Below, in pieces: positions 8,793 through 17,154 of a DNA stretch of 33,596 nucleotides. The notes below the pieces were generated by a model. The model searched no databases. It saw only the letters and a list, made by a program, of their open reading frames with translations, and was not told the DNA's origin. Within the stretch, counting starts at the first letter, position 1; each line of letters starts with the position of its first letter. The position numbers and the translations under genes are program-made. The stretch covers positions 1 through 33,596 of the forward strand of contig CALLIK010000015.1 of the NCBI GenBank assembly GCA_938009235.1. Reading direction: 5' to 3'. This DNA is from an uncultured Caulobacterales bacterium. GTDB lineage: Bacteria > Pseudomonadota > Alphaproteobacteria > Caulobacterales > Maricaulaceae.

Positions 8793-9902
8793 TTAGGACG
8801 TGCCTCCAGTTGGCGCGCCTAATGAGTCTTCACCATATGAGTTCGCGTCGTGTTTTTCGACGATCTTCTCAAAGCGGCGCGCAAAACGCTCGTCCGCTTT
8901 GGCTTTTTCTTCCAGAACCTTGCGCGCGAACACAATGTGCTCTTCGTGAGATTCCATCATCTCCGCCATTTTACTATTTGTCGCCGCACCAATTGCCGCC
9001 ATCGCAACTTGCGCCTCTTTGTCAGTAGCGACGCCGATCTCATTGATCTTATGTGCAACATCTTGCTGTTGCGCCGTTTTCAAGGATTTCGACAGCGCAT
9101 CGTAAAGCACGACGCGTTGTTTAGTATCTGTCGACAATTTGTTCAGTAGAACCATCTGGGTTGCGATTTGATTTTGGAGCGAGTCCATCCAAGTCTTACC
9201 CTTCTCAATGTAACGCTCTAGCGTCTGGCTCTCTGAAAGTTTGACCTGCTCCAGTTGCGCCAATTCATTGTGACGTGCATTCAACTTAGCCAGTTGAGCC
9301 TCAAGCTGCGCACGCTCTTTCGGAGCCGTCACGACAGCGAGTTTATTTTCAAGCTCAATCAGTTGCGGGTCCAACGCCGTGATTTCAGCTTTAATCTCTT
9401 CCAAAATTGTCACGGCCGCTTCGCGGTCTACCAGTGTTTTCTCTAAGTTGCCTTCGACTTGGTTTTTGTGATGGCCTAGCTCATTGAGCTGCTCTTGTAA
9501 CATCGCTTGGATCGTATTCGACTTTGCGATCAAGTCCTGCAGCTTATCCTCAATGGAGGCCGCACGTACACGCTCGGACCGCAGACTCTCCGCACGTTGT
9601 TTAGAGAAAATACCAACGAATTTTTCCCAACCCGTCTTTGATCTCAAACCATCAAAGTCTTTCGAAAATCCAGCCGTAACATCATCGAGGCCCATAATGA
9701 GTTCTGCGATATTCGCATTCATCAAATCGGAATGCGCATGAACGTCATCTAAGGATGCGTTTTCAATATCCATTGAAATGTCAGTTCCCTGACTCATCTT
9801 GGCGCGAGCCGTATCAATGCGGGCTGATAATTCAGCAATTTTACTTTGCGCTACAGCAACTTCTTGTTTGGATTTTTCTATCTGTGTTTCAAATGTGGAC
9901 AT
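8793..9902 (-). CDS. Long coiled-coil protein, first gene of the uncharacterised operon
   Basis: The 369-aa protein is almost wholly helical and charged. Coiled-coil stretches are visible at about residues 5-36, 105-235 and 270-350, rich in Glu, Lys, Gln and Ala heptads. A short conserved-looking break, GLRSKTGWEKFVGIFSKQR (85-103), sits between them. There is no signal peptide or membrane span. The ATG at 9900-9902 has GGGAGA upstream; a start at 9938 would lack a site. The protein recalls TelA-type and PspA/ESCRT-III-like helical proteins in general build, but I cannot show homology. It heads a run of seven same-strand genes spaced by 23 bp or less. Confidence 0.75.
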   Translation of the reverse strand: MSTFETQIEKSKQEVAVAQSKIAELSARIDTARAKMSQGTDISMDIENASLDDVHAHSDLMNANIAELIMGLDDVTAGFSKDFDGLRSKTGWEKFVGIFSKQRAESLRSERVRAASIEDKLQDLIAKSNTIQAMLQEQLNELGHHKNQVEGNLEKTLVDREAAVTILEEIKAEITALDPQLIELENKLAVVTAPKERAQLEAQLAKLNARHNELAQLEQVKLSESQTLERYIEKGKTWMDSLQNQIATQMVLLNKLSTDTKQRVVLYDALSKSLKTAQQQDVAHKINEIGVATDKEAQVAMAAIGAATNSKMAEMMESHEEHIVFARKVLEEKAKADERFARRFEKIVEKHDANSYGEDSLGAPTGGTS

Positions 9903-9936
9903 GCTTATATCTCTCCCTCTTACGTCTTTTTCTTCC

Positions 9937-9970
9937 ATTATACGTAGGGAGGTTATTATCGCTTTTCAAT
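9937..9970 (-). promoter_or_regulatory. Possible promoter of the seven-gene operon
   Basis: On the minus strand a perfect TATAAT (rc of 9937-9942) lies 35 bases upstream of the ATG at 9902. A TTGAAA (rc of 9964-9969) lies upstream, but the spacing is 21 bp, which is long. The 115-bp gap after the UDP-glucose dehydrogenase gene has no clear terminator, so read-through from that gene is also possible. Confidence 0.3.
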
Positions 9971-10017
9971 AAGGACTTTTGGAAATTCGTCACAATTTGA
10001 TTAGTTTTTAAAGAATA

Positions 10018-11337
10018 TCAACCTCGTCCGATACTTACATATTCGAATCCATGCTCCCGCACAGCGTGCGGCGTATATACATTGCGCAAATCGACAAAAC
10101 GCTTGGCGGACATTATGTCCCCCATATAGTTGAAATCGAGATCGCGGAACTGCTTCCACTCTGTCGCAAGCACAGCAACATCGGCCCCACGGACGCAATC
10201 ATAGGCATCCTTGCAATAAGTCACATCCGAGAGAAACGCGCGCGACTCCTCCATCGCTTCAGGATCATAGGCGCTAATTATCGCACCTGCTTTTTGCAAA
10301 GTCTCGATGATTGGAAAAGCGGGCGTATCACGCACATCATCAGTATCAGGCTTAAACGCCAACCCTAAAACCGCGACGGACAAACCCTCAACAGAGCCTC
10401 CGCATAATTTTATAACTTTTTTAGCCATCGCCGTTTTGCGGGCTTCGTTTACATTCACGACTTGCTCTACAATTCTCGAATTCACACCTGCTTTTTTGGC
10501 AATATCTAAAAGGGCCCGCGTATCTTTCGGAAAACAAGAGCCGCCATAACCTGGACCTGGGGCAAGGTATTTTGCTCCAATGCGCTGATCTAATCCCATG
10601 CCAAATGCCACATCAGTGACATTAGCGCCGACAGCTTCGCACAAATCAGCAATTTCATTGATGAAGCTGATTTTCGTCGCAAGATAGGCATTCGCAGCAT
10701 ATTTTAAAAGCTCAGAGGTTCGGCGATCTGTAAAGACCGTTGGCGGACCCAGCGCCGAGAAGGGGCGATATAATCGCGCCATGACATCCTTAGCGCGCTC
10801 GTCTGTTGTCCCGATAATAACGCGGTCAGGGTTTTTGAAATCTGCAATCGCAGCCCCTTCGCGTAAGAATTCAGGATTAGAGACGACGGCAAATTCTGCA
10901 TTCGGCGCAGTCTCGCGCATCAAGGCCTCGACCTGATCGCCAGTACCAACAGGCACAGTCGACTTAATAGCAATAACGGTGAACCCTTTTAACAAAGGCG
11001 CAAGTTCTTTCACGGCAGCCATCACATAGCGCAAATCTGCTGATCCATCTTCTGCGGGGGGGGTTCCGACACCAATGAAGACAACATCCGCCTCTGCTGC
11101 GACATCTGCAAGATCAGTCGTGAAGCTCAAACGTCCCGCGCGAGTATTCCGCGCAACTAGCGTTTCTAGACCTTCCTCAAATATAGGAAGTTCTCCACGC
11201 TTGAGCTGTTCAACTTTTCGTGCATCTTTGTCGACGCAGGTGACGTTATAACCGAAGTCAGAAAAACAAACGCCCGTCACCAAACCGACATAGCCCGCGC
11301 CGATGGTTACAATTTTTAAATTTCGTTTAGCACTCAT
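10018..11337 (-). CDS. ugd: UDP-glucose 6-dehydrogenase
   Basis: The 439-aa protein oxidises UDP-glucose to UDP-glucuronate with NAD+ in the cytoplasm, feeding polysaccharide or lipid A sugar synthesis. The N-terminal Rossmann motif is GAGYVG (13-18), followed by D36 for NAD ribose. The middle domain has LLKYAANAYLATKISFINE, and the catalytic cysteine is C268 in PGPGYGGSCFPKD. The C-terminal domain has LGLAFKPDTDDVRDTP. Length is normal for the family and all key residues are present. The ATG at 11337 has AGGGGA upstream. It may be linked functionally to the flippase and transferase near the end of the window, though those are 20 kb away. Confidence 0.93.
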   Translation of the reverse strand: MSAKRNLKIVTIGAGYVGLVTGVCFSDFGYNVTCVDKDARKVEQLKRGELPIFEEGLETLVARNTRAGRLSFTTDLADVAAEADVVFIGVGTPPAEDGSADLRYVMAAVKELAPLLKGFTVIAIKSTVPVGTGDQVEALMRETAPNAEFAVVSNPEFLREGAAIADFKNPDRVIIGTTDERAKDVMARLYRPFSALGPPTVFTDRRTSELLKYAANAYLATKISFINEIADLCEAVGANVTDVAFGMGLDQRIGAKYLAPGPGYGGSCFPKDTRALLDIAKKAGVNSRIVEQVVNVNEARKTAMAKKVIKLCGGSVEGLSVAVLGLAFKPDTDDVRDTPAFPIIETLQKAGAIISAYDPEAMEESRAFLSDVTYCKDAYDCVRGADVAVLATEWKQFRDLDFNYMGDIMSAKRFVDLRNVYTPHAVREHGFEYVSIGRG

Positions 11338-11438
11338 ATACGTCCCCTGCCTAAGCCACCTGCTGAATGCAAGGTTTGGCAGCTCTCAGGCGGATGAAAT
11401 TTAAGTGAGGTTTCTTAGAGCGCCTAGCTGTCTGTGGT

Positions 11439-12215
11439 CTAGCGTTTTCGAAACGGAGTAAGCAGACTCCACATCAGGCCAGACGGCGCATCATCTTGAT
11501 ATTCCTTTAAGCCTAAAACTAAGTCACCTTTTGGCTGAGCCGTGAATGATCTAAAAATTTGATCCCACCAGATAACGGAAAACCCATAATTGGAGTTCGT
11601 TTCGCGCGGCACAATCGAATGGTGGATGCGATGAAGCGCAGGCGTCACAATGACCCGCCTTAAGATGCGCTCAAGCCACTGCGGCAAGCGAACATTCGCA
11701 TGATTAAATATTGCGCAGGCGTTGAGTATAATTTCAAAAATAATCACGGCGAGAATTGGTGCGCCAAGCGCGACAACAATCACTATTTTATAGACCATCG
11801 ATACAACAATCTCGACAGGATGAAATCTCAAACCAGAGCTCGCATCCAAATCACGGTCCGCATGATGAACTTTGTGCAAACGCCATAAAACTGGAATTTT
11901 GTGAAACGCAACATGCTGCCAATATATCATCATATCAAGGATCACGACCGCGAAGGTCACTTTGACCCAAACAGGAAACGCGAGAACATTAAAAAGGCCA
12001 AAACCACGGCTGTCGGCCCAAAGTGCTGCACCCACAGCAATCACTGGAAATAAGTAGCGAATGGTCAACGTATCAATGACAACAAGGCCAAGGTTTGTCG
12101 ACCAACGGCGCGTACGCGTTTGAACACGGTCGCGAGCCGGAAACAGAGCTTCCATCGCGCCCATCAAAATCAACATGCCAAGGAAAATAGAAAGTCTAAT
12201 TTGGGCTTCGGTCAT
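11439..12215 (-). CDS. Sterol desaturase / fatty acid hydroxylase superfamily protein
   Basis: The 258-aa membrane protein belongs to the di-iron hydroxylase superfamily. The histidine clusters are H101-x3-H105 (HVAFH), H114-x2-HH (HKVHH, 114-118), H172 in IFNHANV and H195-x2-HH (HRIHH, 195-199). These bind the di-iron centre on the cytoplasmic face. Hydrophobic helices flank them (about 5-22, 45-65, 80-98, 140-168). Bacterial members hydroxylate fatty acids, carotenoids or sterol-like lipids; the substrate cannot be decided here. It is on the same strand between HMG-CoA reductase and ugd. There is no clear Shine-Dalgarno sequence. Confidence 0.88.
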   Translation of the reverse strand: MTEAQIRLSIFLGMLILMGAMEALFPARDRVQTRTRRWSTNLGLVVIDTLTIRYLFPVIAVGAALWADSRGFGLFNVLAFPVWVKVTFAVVILDMMIYWQHVAFHKIPVLWRLHKVHHADRDLDASSGLRFHPVEIVVSMVYKIVIVVALGAPILAVIIFEIILNACAIFNHANVRLPQWLERILRRVIVTPALHRIHHSIVPRETNSNYGFSVIWWDQIFRSFTAQPKGDLVLGLKEYQDDAPSGLMWSLLTPFRKR

Positions 12216-12285
12216 ATCAGCTTAGTAACACATAAAACAACGGCACGCGCCTCACATATTCTTGACTGGCCTTCGAGGTTATAAA

Positions 12286-13482
12286 TCAAGGCCTATTGCG
12301 GCCATGGGCATCATGACTGCCGACCCATTCATCAGATACAACCGCCGTTGAGAGGCTAATCTCGCCCGCCAAAACCGTACCCGCCACGATCTCGCAGAAT
12401 TTTTCAATCTTACCCGAGCCGTAGCAATCTAGCATCTCCAGACATTCGCGCTGCGTCGCTAATCCCGTTCCGCCGCCATATGTCGCAACAATAAGCGACG
12501 GCAACGTAATCGACCAATATAAGTCTCCATTCTCTAGCAACTCAACATAGGTCAACCCGGCTTGGCTTTCCGCAACATTCGCCGCATCCTGACCTGTCGC
12601 GATAAATATAGCCGCCAAGGCATTCGCCGCATGTAATCCATTATTCGTTGTCCCAGCATGTAAGCCGCCGAGCGTACTTACCTGCCGCGCACGATAGAGG
12701 TCTTTCGTATCGCACCGCGTCATTTTCAGCATTAGATCGCGAGGCAATGTGACTTCCGCTACAACCCGCGCGCCGCGTGAATGTATCGTGTTCAACTGGC
12801 TGTGCTTCTTGTCCGTATCGATAGCGCCTGAGAGCGTGTAGCGTAGCGGGCTGGCGGTATAATTCGCCATGATCCATTTACAGGCCGCGTCCGTCGCTTT
12901 GCCGCACATGTTCTGACCGGCGGCATCACCTGTCGTATAATTGAACCGCGTGTAGTGCATTTTGGCGATGGTATAATGTTCCACGTGAGACAAATGCCCC
13001 GTACTCGTGGTCGCTTCGGCAGCAACGCGAATATCCGCAAGGTTAGCTTTAAACCAATCTGCAAAGGCGCAAGCTTCACGCGCATCCGCGAAATGAAACA
13101 CAGGCGCGCGCTGCATGAAGCGTTCAACGACAGTGGTTTTAACACCGCCCGCCTCTGAGATAATCCGCATCCCCCGAGAATAACTGGCAACCAAAGTGCC
13201 TTCTGTCGTCGCGAGCGGGACATAGAAATCACCTTTGGCCTGTTGACCGTTGACGCGTAAAGGCCCCGCCAAACCCAGAGGCACTTGCGCTGTGCCAATT
13301 GGATTTTCTAGATTACCCGACAATTGCGCAGGGTCCTGACTCGTATGGGCGATATGTTTTGCCGTCACGCCTGTCTTGTCATGAATAAAGTCATGACGCG
13401 CCTGAATAGCCGACTCGGTGAAATTATTATCTTTATCACGAGGGATAGAAGGTGCGCGGTCAGTCTGAGGTTTTGATGTCAT
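12286..13482 (-). CDS. Hydroxymethylglutaryl-CoA reductase, class I-like
   Basis: The 398-aa protein carries the HMG-CoA reductase signatures ENPIGTAQVPLGLAGPL (60-75) and PLATTEGTLVASYSRG (89-104), with catalytic E94. It also has TTGDAAGQNMCGKATDA (184-199), the DTDKKH lysine (K225/K226), ATGQDAAN with D299, and a C-terminal histidine in SHDAHGRN (H393). The C-terminal His and the DKK lysine resemble NADPH-dependent class I enzymes. The fully conserved GDAMGMNM is changed to GDAAGQNM, and GTTNNGLHAANAL replaces the usual NAHASN region. The usual role is mevalonate synthesis, but no other mevalonate-pathway gene is in the window. A diverged catabolic or specialised role is possible. Confidence 0.85.
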   Translation of the reverse strand: MTSKPQTDRAPSIPRDKDNNFTESAIQARHDFIHDKTGVTAKHIAHTSQDPAQLSGNLENPIGTAQVPLGLAGPLRVNGQQAKGDFYVPLATTEGTLVASYSRGMRIISEAGGVKTTVVERFMQRAPVFHFADAREACAFADWFKANLADIRVAAEATTSTGHLSHVEHYTIAKMHYTRFNYTTGDAAGQNMCGKATDAACKWIMANYTASPLRYTLSGAIDTDKKHSQLNTIHSRGARVVAEVTLPRDLMLKMTRCDTKDLYRARQVSTLGGLHAGTTNNGLHAANALAAIFIATGQDAANVAESQAGLTYVELLENGDLYWSITLPSLIVATYGGGTGLATQRECLEMLDCYGSGKIEKFCEIVAGTVLAGEISLSTAVVSDEWVGSHDAHGRNRP

Positions 13483-13562
13483 GCATGAACCCTAACGACA
13501 TTATCGGGTTTGACAACGGCAACTCGGCCTTTCACATTTGAATGAACATGCCTTGCCGCAGG

Positions 13563-14699
13563 CTAGTTAAATAAAAGCGCCGCAAGCTTTGATTTTTGCC
13601 ACCTGATATCACCGAACTGACTATCATTGAAAATCGCAAGACGTCGATAAAGCTGTGCGTCGCAGTCATAGGTAAACCCAAATCCTCCGTGGAATTGGAT
13701 AGAGCGATCAGCCGCAAATGATAATGCGCGACCTGCGGCGACTGTCGCCATACGTGTCGCAATTTCCCCCTTGCCCTGTTCATCAAAACTATGGGCAGCG
13801 GCATAGAGAAGTGAGCGCGCTTTTTCATAGCCAATATAGGCATCCACAGTTGGATGTTTTAGAGCCTGATAAGACCCGATCAACTTCCCAAATTGCTTAC
13901 GTGTTCTGAGGTACTCGACCGTATATTCAATACAGGATTTAGCCGCACCGACTTGCTCCGCACTTCCAAGTAAGTTGGCGCAAAGTTCAATATGTGCCAA
14001 TGTTGCGGCGACCTTATCTGAGGCCATCAAAGCCGTTACGGGCAGAATTAAACCGTCGAGAGACAGCTCATAACTCCGCTTGGTTTCATCAATAATTTTT
14101 TCACGGCGGCGGGCCGTTTCGGGAATAAGGTCAGCGTCGACAACGAAAAGAGTAACCTCCCCATCCAATTTAGCACTTATGACAATTAAGTCTGCGGCAT
14201 CTAAATTTTGAACCAAAATCTTCGTTCCAGACAATCTGTATCCATCAGGCTCTAAATCTGCAATCGCTTCGATTTGAGTGAGGTCATAGGCTCCATTCAT
14301 TTCAGACAGTGCGAGCGTCGCAATGGACCTGTTTGCAATTTTCGCAAGATACATGTCTTTTTGAAGAGTTGTCCCTCCCACAAGCAAGGCCTGGGCTGTC
14401 ACGGTCGTTGGAATAAAGGGAGTCGCCATCATACGGCGGCCCATTTGTTCAACAACCGGCACGACCTCCGTCAATGACAATCCAACGCCGCCATGCGCCT
14501 CTGGGATTGCAATGCCCAACCATCCCAGCGCCGAAAGTGCTTGCCAGTCTTCACTGTCAAAACCACGCGTCACATTTATATGCGCGCGCACTTTTGCCAT
14601 GTCGCATTTATCGCGGCAGAAAGTCTCTGCCACATCCATGAGGTCGACCTGTTCCTCGGTAATACCGAGGCTACCTAAAGCGTGAGGATCAAAGGACAT
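13563..14699 (-). CDS. Acyl-CoA dehydrogenase family protein (second subunit of a pair)
   Basis: The 378-aa protein has the usual fold: an N-terminal helical domain, a middle beta domain and a C-terminal four-helix domain with RKQFGKLIGSYQALKHPTVD and SIQFHGGFGFTYDCDAQLYRRL. The position that holds the catalytic Glu in the partner subunit has no obvious equivalent (HIELCANLLGSAEQVG). It may therefore be the non-catalytic half of an alpha2beta2 enzyme, as known for steroid-degrading dehydrogenases of the ChsE type. The ATG at 14699 overlaps the stop of the upstream subunit (TGATG), so production is coupled. An alternative TTG at 14702 is less likely. Confidence 0.88.
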   Translation of the reverse strand: MSFDPHALGSLGITEEQVDLMDVAETFCRDKCDMAKVRAHINVTRGFDSEDWQALSALGWLGIAIPEAHGGVGLSLTEVVPVVEQMGRRMMATPFIPTTVTAQALLVGGTTLQKDMYLAKIANRSIATLALSEMNGAYDLTQIEAIADLEPDGYRLSGTKILVQNLDAADLIVISAKLDGEVTLFVVDADLIPETARRREKIIDETKRSYELSLDGLILPVTALMASDKVAATLAHIELCANLLGSAEQVGAAKSCIEYTVEYLRTRKQFGKLIGSYQALKHPTVDAYIGYEKARSLLYAAAHSFDEQGKGEIATRMATVAAGRALSFAADRSIQFHGGFGFTYDCDAQLYRRLAIFNDSQFGDIRWQKSKLAALLFN

Positions 14700-15880
14700 C
14701 AATAGCTCTTAGGTAATCCGAGCACGTGCTCGGCAATAATATTGCGTTGAATTTGCGACGTGCCGCCACCAATCGTTGCGGAGAATGCGTTTAAATAAGA
14801 GCGGTGCCATAACCCTTTATCGACGGCATTTGGCTCATCAACATAATAAGCTCCGCGTGTCCCCTGCAGGGTCAACGCATATTGATTAATTTCACGAGCA
14901 AATTCAGTCGCCACCAATTTATTCATCAACGGAAGACCCGCTGGATGGTCCCGCATAAGTGGAGCGATTTTGGCGCGCCGTTTATTCAAGTTCAGAGCTT
15001 GGGCATCAATGATATAATCGAGCAAATCATCCCTCACGACAGGGTCATCTATCTGTCCCGTTTCGCGGGCCAAGTTCAAAATTTCTAAGGGGTCTGGCTC
15101 GGTTATTGAATAACCGCCTGCCTGCCCGCCGCGTGCCCCGCGCTCATATTCCAGCGTCTGCATAGCAATCTTCCACCCCTGCCCTTCGCCGCCCATCAAG
15201 CCCTCTGTTGGAATGCGTGCGTCGGTGAAAAAGGTCTGGGTGAAACCATGCTCACCCGTAAGTTTTTTGATCTTTCGTGTTTCAACGCCAGGCACATTCA
15301 TCGGGGTCAAAATAAAGGACAAGCCTGCATATTTATTGGCAGCCTCTGGATTGGTCCGCGCAAGCAAGATCATGTATTTCCCGAAGTGACCATGCGTCGT
15401 CCAGATTTTTGACCCGTTGAGAACATACTCATCGCCCTCTCGGACAGCTCGCAATTGCGCATTGCCAAGATCAGACCCATGCTCTGGTTCAGAGAAACCC
15501 TGACACCAAATATCATCTGCCGACAAAATGCCTTTGATGTATTTTTGCTTATGCTCCTCAGTTCCAATATCGAGGATCAAAGGCCCCGCCCAACTCAGGC
15601 CAATCGTATTCATCATGATGGGCGCGTCATATTTGCGCATCGCCTTTGTCGCGACAGCTTGGTGAGCGTCAGTTAATCCGCCGCCGCCATATTCAGACGG
15701 CCAAGCTGCGCCTAAATACCCAGCCTCATACACTTGGCGCTGCCAATCTCGTAGGAATTGAAATTGCTGATCTGTGCCTACCTCCATGAAGGTCAATGGC
15801 ATCATGAAGCCAACATCACGCGGCGTGTTTTTTGCAAACCAATCGTTGGCTTCTTGGGCGAAGTCTTCGATCGAGATCAT
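14699..15880 (-). CDS. Acyl-CoA dehydrogenase family protein (catalytic subunit of a pair)
   Basis: The 393-aa flavoprotein has GFSEPEHGSDLGN (FAD/substrate loop, 128-140), LNGSKIWTTHGHFGKYMILLART and a probable catalytic E246 in TLEYERGARG. The C-terminus is QIQRNIIAEHVLGLPKSY, typical of medium-chain-like bacterial dehydrogenases. It shares a TGATG junction with the following acyl-CoA dehydrogenase, which suggests a heteromeric enzyme for a bulky acyl-CoA, for example a steroid side chain or terpenoid. That substrate class is inference from family precedent. I chose the ATG at 15880; an in-frame start at 15919 adds 13 residues of low plausibility. The 5' region is shared with the divergent TIGR03084 gene. 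Confidence 0.9.
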   Translation of the reverse strand: MISIEDFAQEANDWFAKNTPRDVGFMMPLTFMEVGTDQQFQFLRDWQRQVYEAGYLGAAWPSEYGGGGLTDAHQAVATKAMRKYDAPIMMNTIGLSWAGPLILDIGTEEHKQKYIKGILSADDIWCQGFSEPEHGSDLGNAQLRAVREGDEYVLNGSKIWTTHGHFGKYMILLARTNPEAANKYAGLSFILTPMNVPGVETRKIKKLTGEHGFTQTFFTDARIPTEGLMGGEGQGWKIAMQTLEYERGARGGQAGGYSITEPDPLEILNLARETGQIDDPVVRDDLLDYIIDAQALNLNKRRAKIAPLMRDHPAGLPLMNKLVATEFAREINQYALTLQGTRGAYYVDEPNAVDKGLWHRSYLNAFSATIGGGTSQIQRNIIAEHVLGLPKSY

Positions 15881-16222
15881 GTGCGTACACCAAAAATAAT
15901 AGTCGCTTCGCGAAAGCAAGACATGTGGATAGTGGATGAATTTATGTTATCGGGAGATAATGTGGCATCAGGGACAGTGGCCGCTTGTGTGGTCTCTGCT
16001 GGCCCCGATGCCATATTTTCGCTCTCCCCGCGAATGTGTTGGCTAGATGCTCTTGACGTCTAACTCATTGAGTTGACTTGAGACATTTGAAGCCTATTCA
16101 TTTTCACAAATTACTATTCAGTCGACGGCTTGAGTCAAGCGATCCTTTGAACTTCGCGTGAACTATTGCCGTACAAGCGCGGCCCGTCTGCTTAAAATCA
16201 TCCACGCGAAAGCCATATTTAC
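15881..16222. other. Divergent intergenic region
   Basis: 342 bp separate the start of the acyl-CoA dehydrogenase pair (minus) from the TIGR03084 gene (plus). I see no gene in it and no sharp promoter match. It probably holds promoters for both directions. Confidence 0.5.
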
Positions 16223-17026
16223 ATGACAATTGAAGCCCATGATTTTCAAGCGGAATGCGCTCAAATACAGAACCTCTTGAACACACAAGAGAATAGTATT
16301 TTTGATCACGTCACAGGTTTCAAAAATTGGACAATTGGCGACATTATTGGACACCTTCACCTCTGGAATATCGCGGCGGATCTGTCTCTGAGCCAACCCG
16401 AAGAATTCCAAAACTTCCTAGCCACGACTATGACGCAACTTGGTGCAGGTAAGACACATCTCGAATTTCAAAATATCTATTTTGAGGGTAAATCCGACGC
16501 AGACATATTTTCCGATTGGGCCGCATATTATCCAGACATGGCGACCCGCTTTAAGGCCGCCAATCCAGACCAACGCGTAAAATGGGTTGGGCCTGATATG
16601 TCCGTTCAATCCAGTATCATTGCGCGGCAAATGGAACATTGGGCCCATGCCCAAGCTATTTTTGATGTCTTAGGCTTTGAGCGTGAAAATCAAGATCGGT
16701 TGAAAAATGTAGCCCATATCGGAGTTACAACATTTTCTTGGTCCTTCCGCGTCAGAGGCGAAACGCCACCGTCTCCGAAACCCTTCGTGAAACTAACCGC
16801 CCCGTCAGGCGACATCTGGACCTGGAATGAAGATCAGGCGGATAACCGCATTGAAGGCTCTGCTGAACATTTTTGCCAAACCGTCACCCAATGCCGAAAC
16901 ATCTTAGATACAGACTTATTACTGACAGGAGAAACTGCGTCAGATTGGATGTCGAATGCGCAGTGTTTTGCCGGCGCTGCAGAAACCCCGCCCGCAGCAG
17001 GGACACGTCAGAAAGCTAAGCTTTAG
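16223..17026 (+). CDS. TIGR03084 family protein (DinB/maleylpyruvate isomerase-like N-terminus)
   Basis: The 267-aa protein matches the TIGR03084 layout. An N-terminal metal-binding four-helix domain contains NWTIGDIIGHLHLWN with histidines, and a second His motif is ARQMEHWAHAQAIFD (about 140). The C-terminal part has FVKLTAPSGDIWTWN, then GSAEHFCQTVTQCRN and ASDWMSNAQCFAGA. The family belongs to the DinB/YfiT-like metalloenzyme superfamily, with the function unknown. In many genomes it lies beside acyl-CoA dehydrogenases, SDRs and acyl-CoA ligases, as it does here. It starts the plus-strand run that continues with the SDR and hydrolase genes. Confidence 0.8.
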   Translation: MTIEAHDFQAECAQIQNLLNTQENSIFDHVTGFKNWTIGDIIGHLHLWNIAADLSLSQPEEFQNFLATTMTQLGAGKTHLEFQNIYFEGKSDADIFSDWAAYYPDMATRFKAANPDQRVKWVGPDMSVQSSIIARQMEHWAHAQAIFDVLGFERENQDRLKNVAHIGVTTFSWSFRVRGETPPSPKPFVKLTAPSGDIWTWNEDQADNRIEGSAEHFCQTVTQCRNILDTDLLLTGETASDWMSNAQCFAGAAETPPAAGTRQKAKL

Positions 17027-17154
17027 ACATTCCTCACCCTCAACGTTTTGACCGCTTCTGCATTTACCTCATTCACGAAACCGCCCTTGGCTTCATGCGG
17101 CAAAAGCTTGAAGTATGTTAAGAACAAATCTCGCATTCTGAAAGTACGTCCCTC

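Noticed and set aside
8793..9902. Assignment of the coiled-coil protein as TelA (toxic anion resistance).
   Set aside because: Only the general helical build agrees; I could not match the TelA core motifs by eye.
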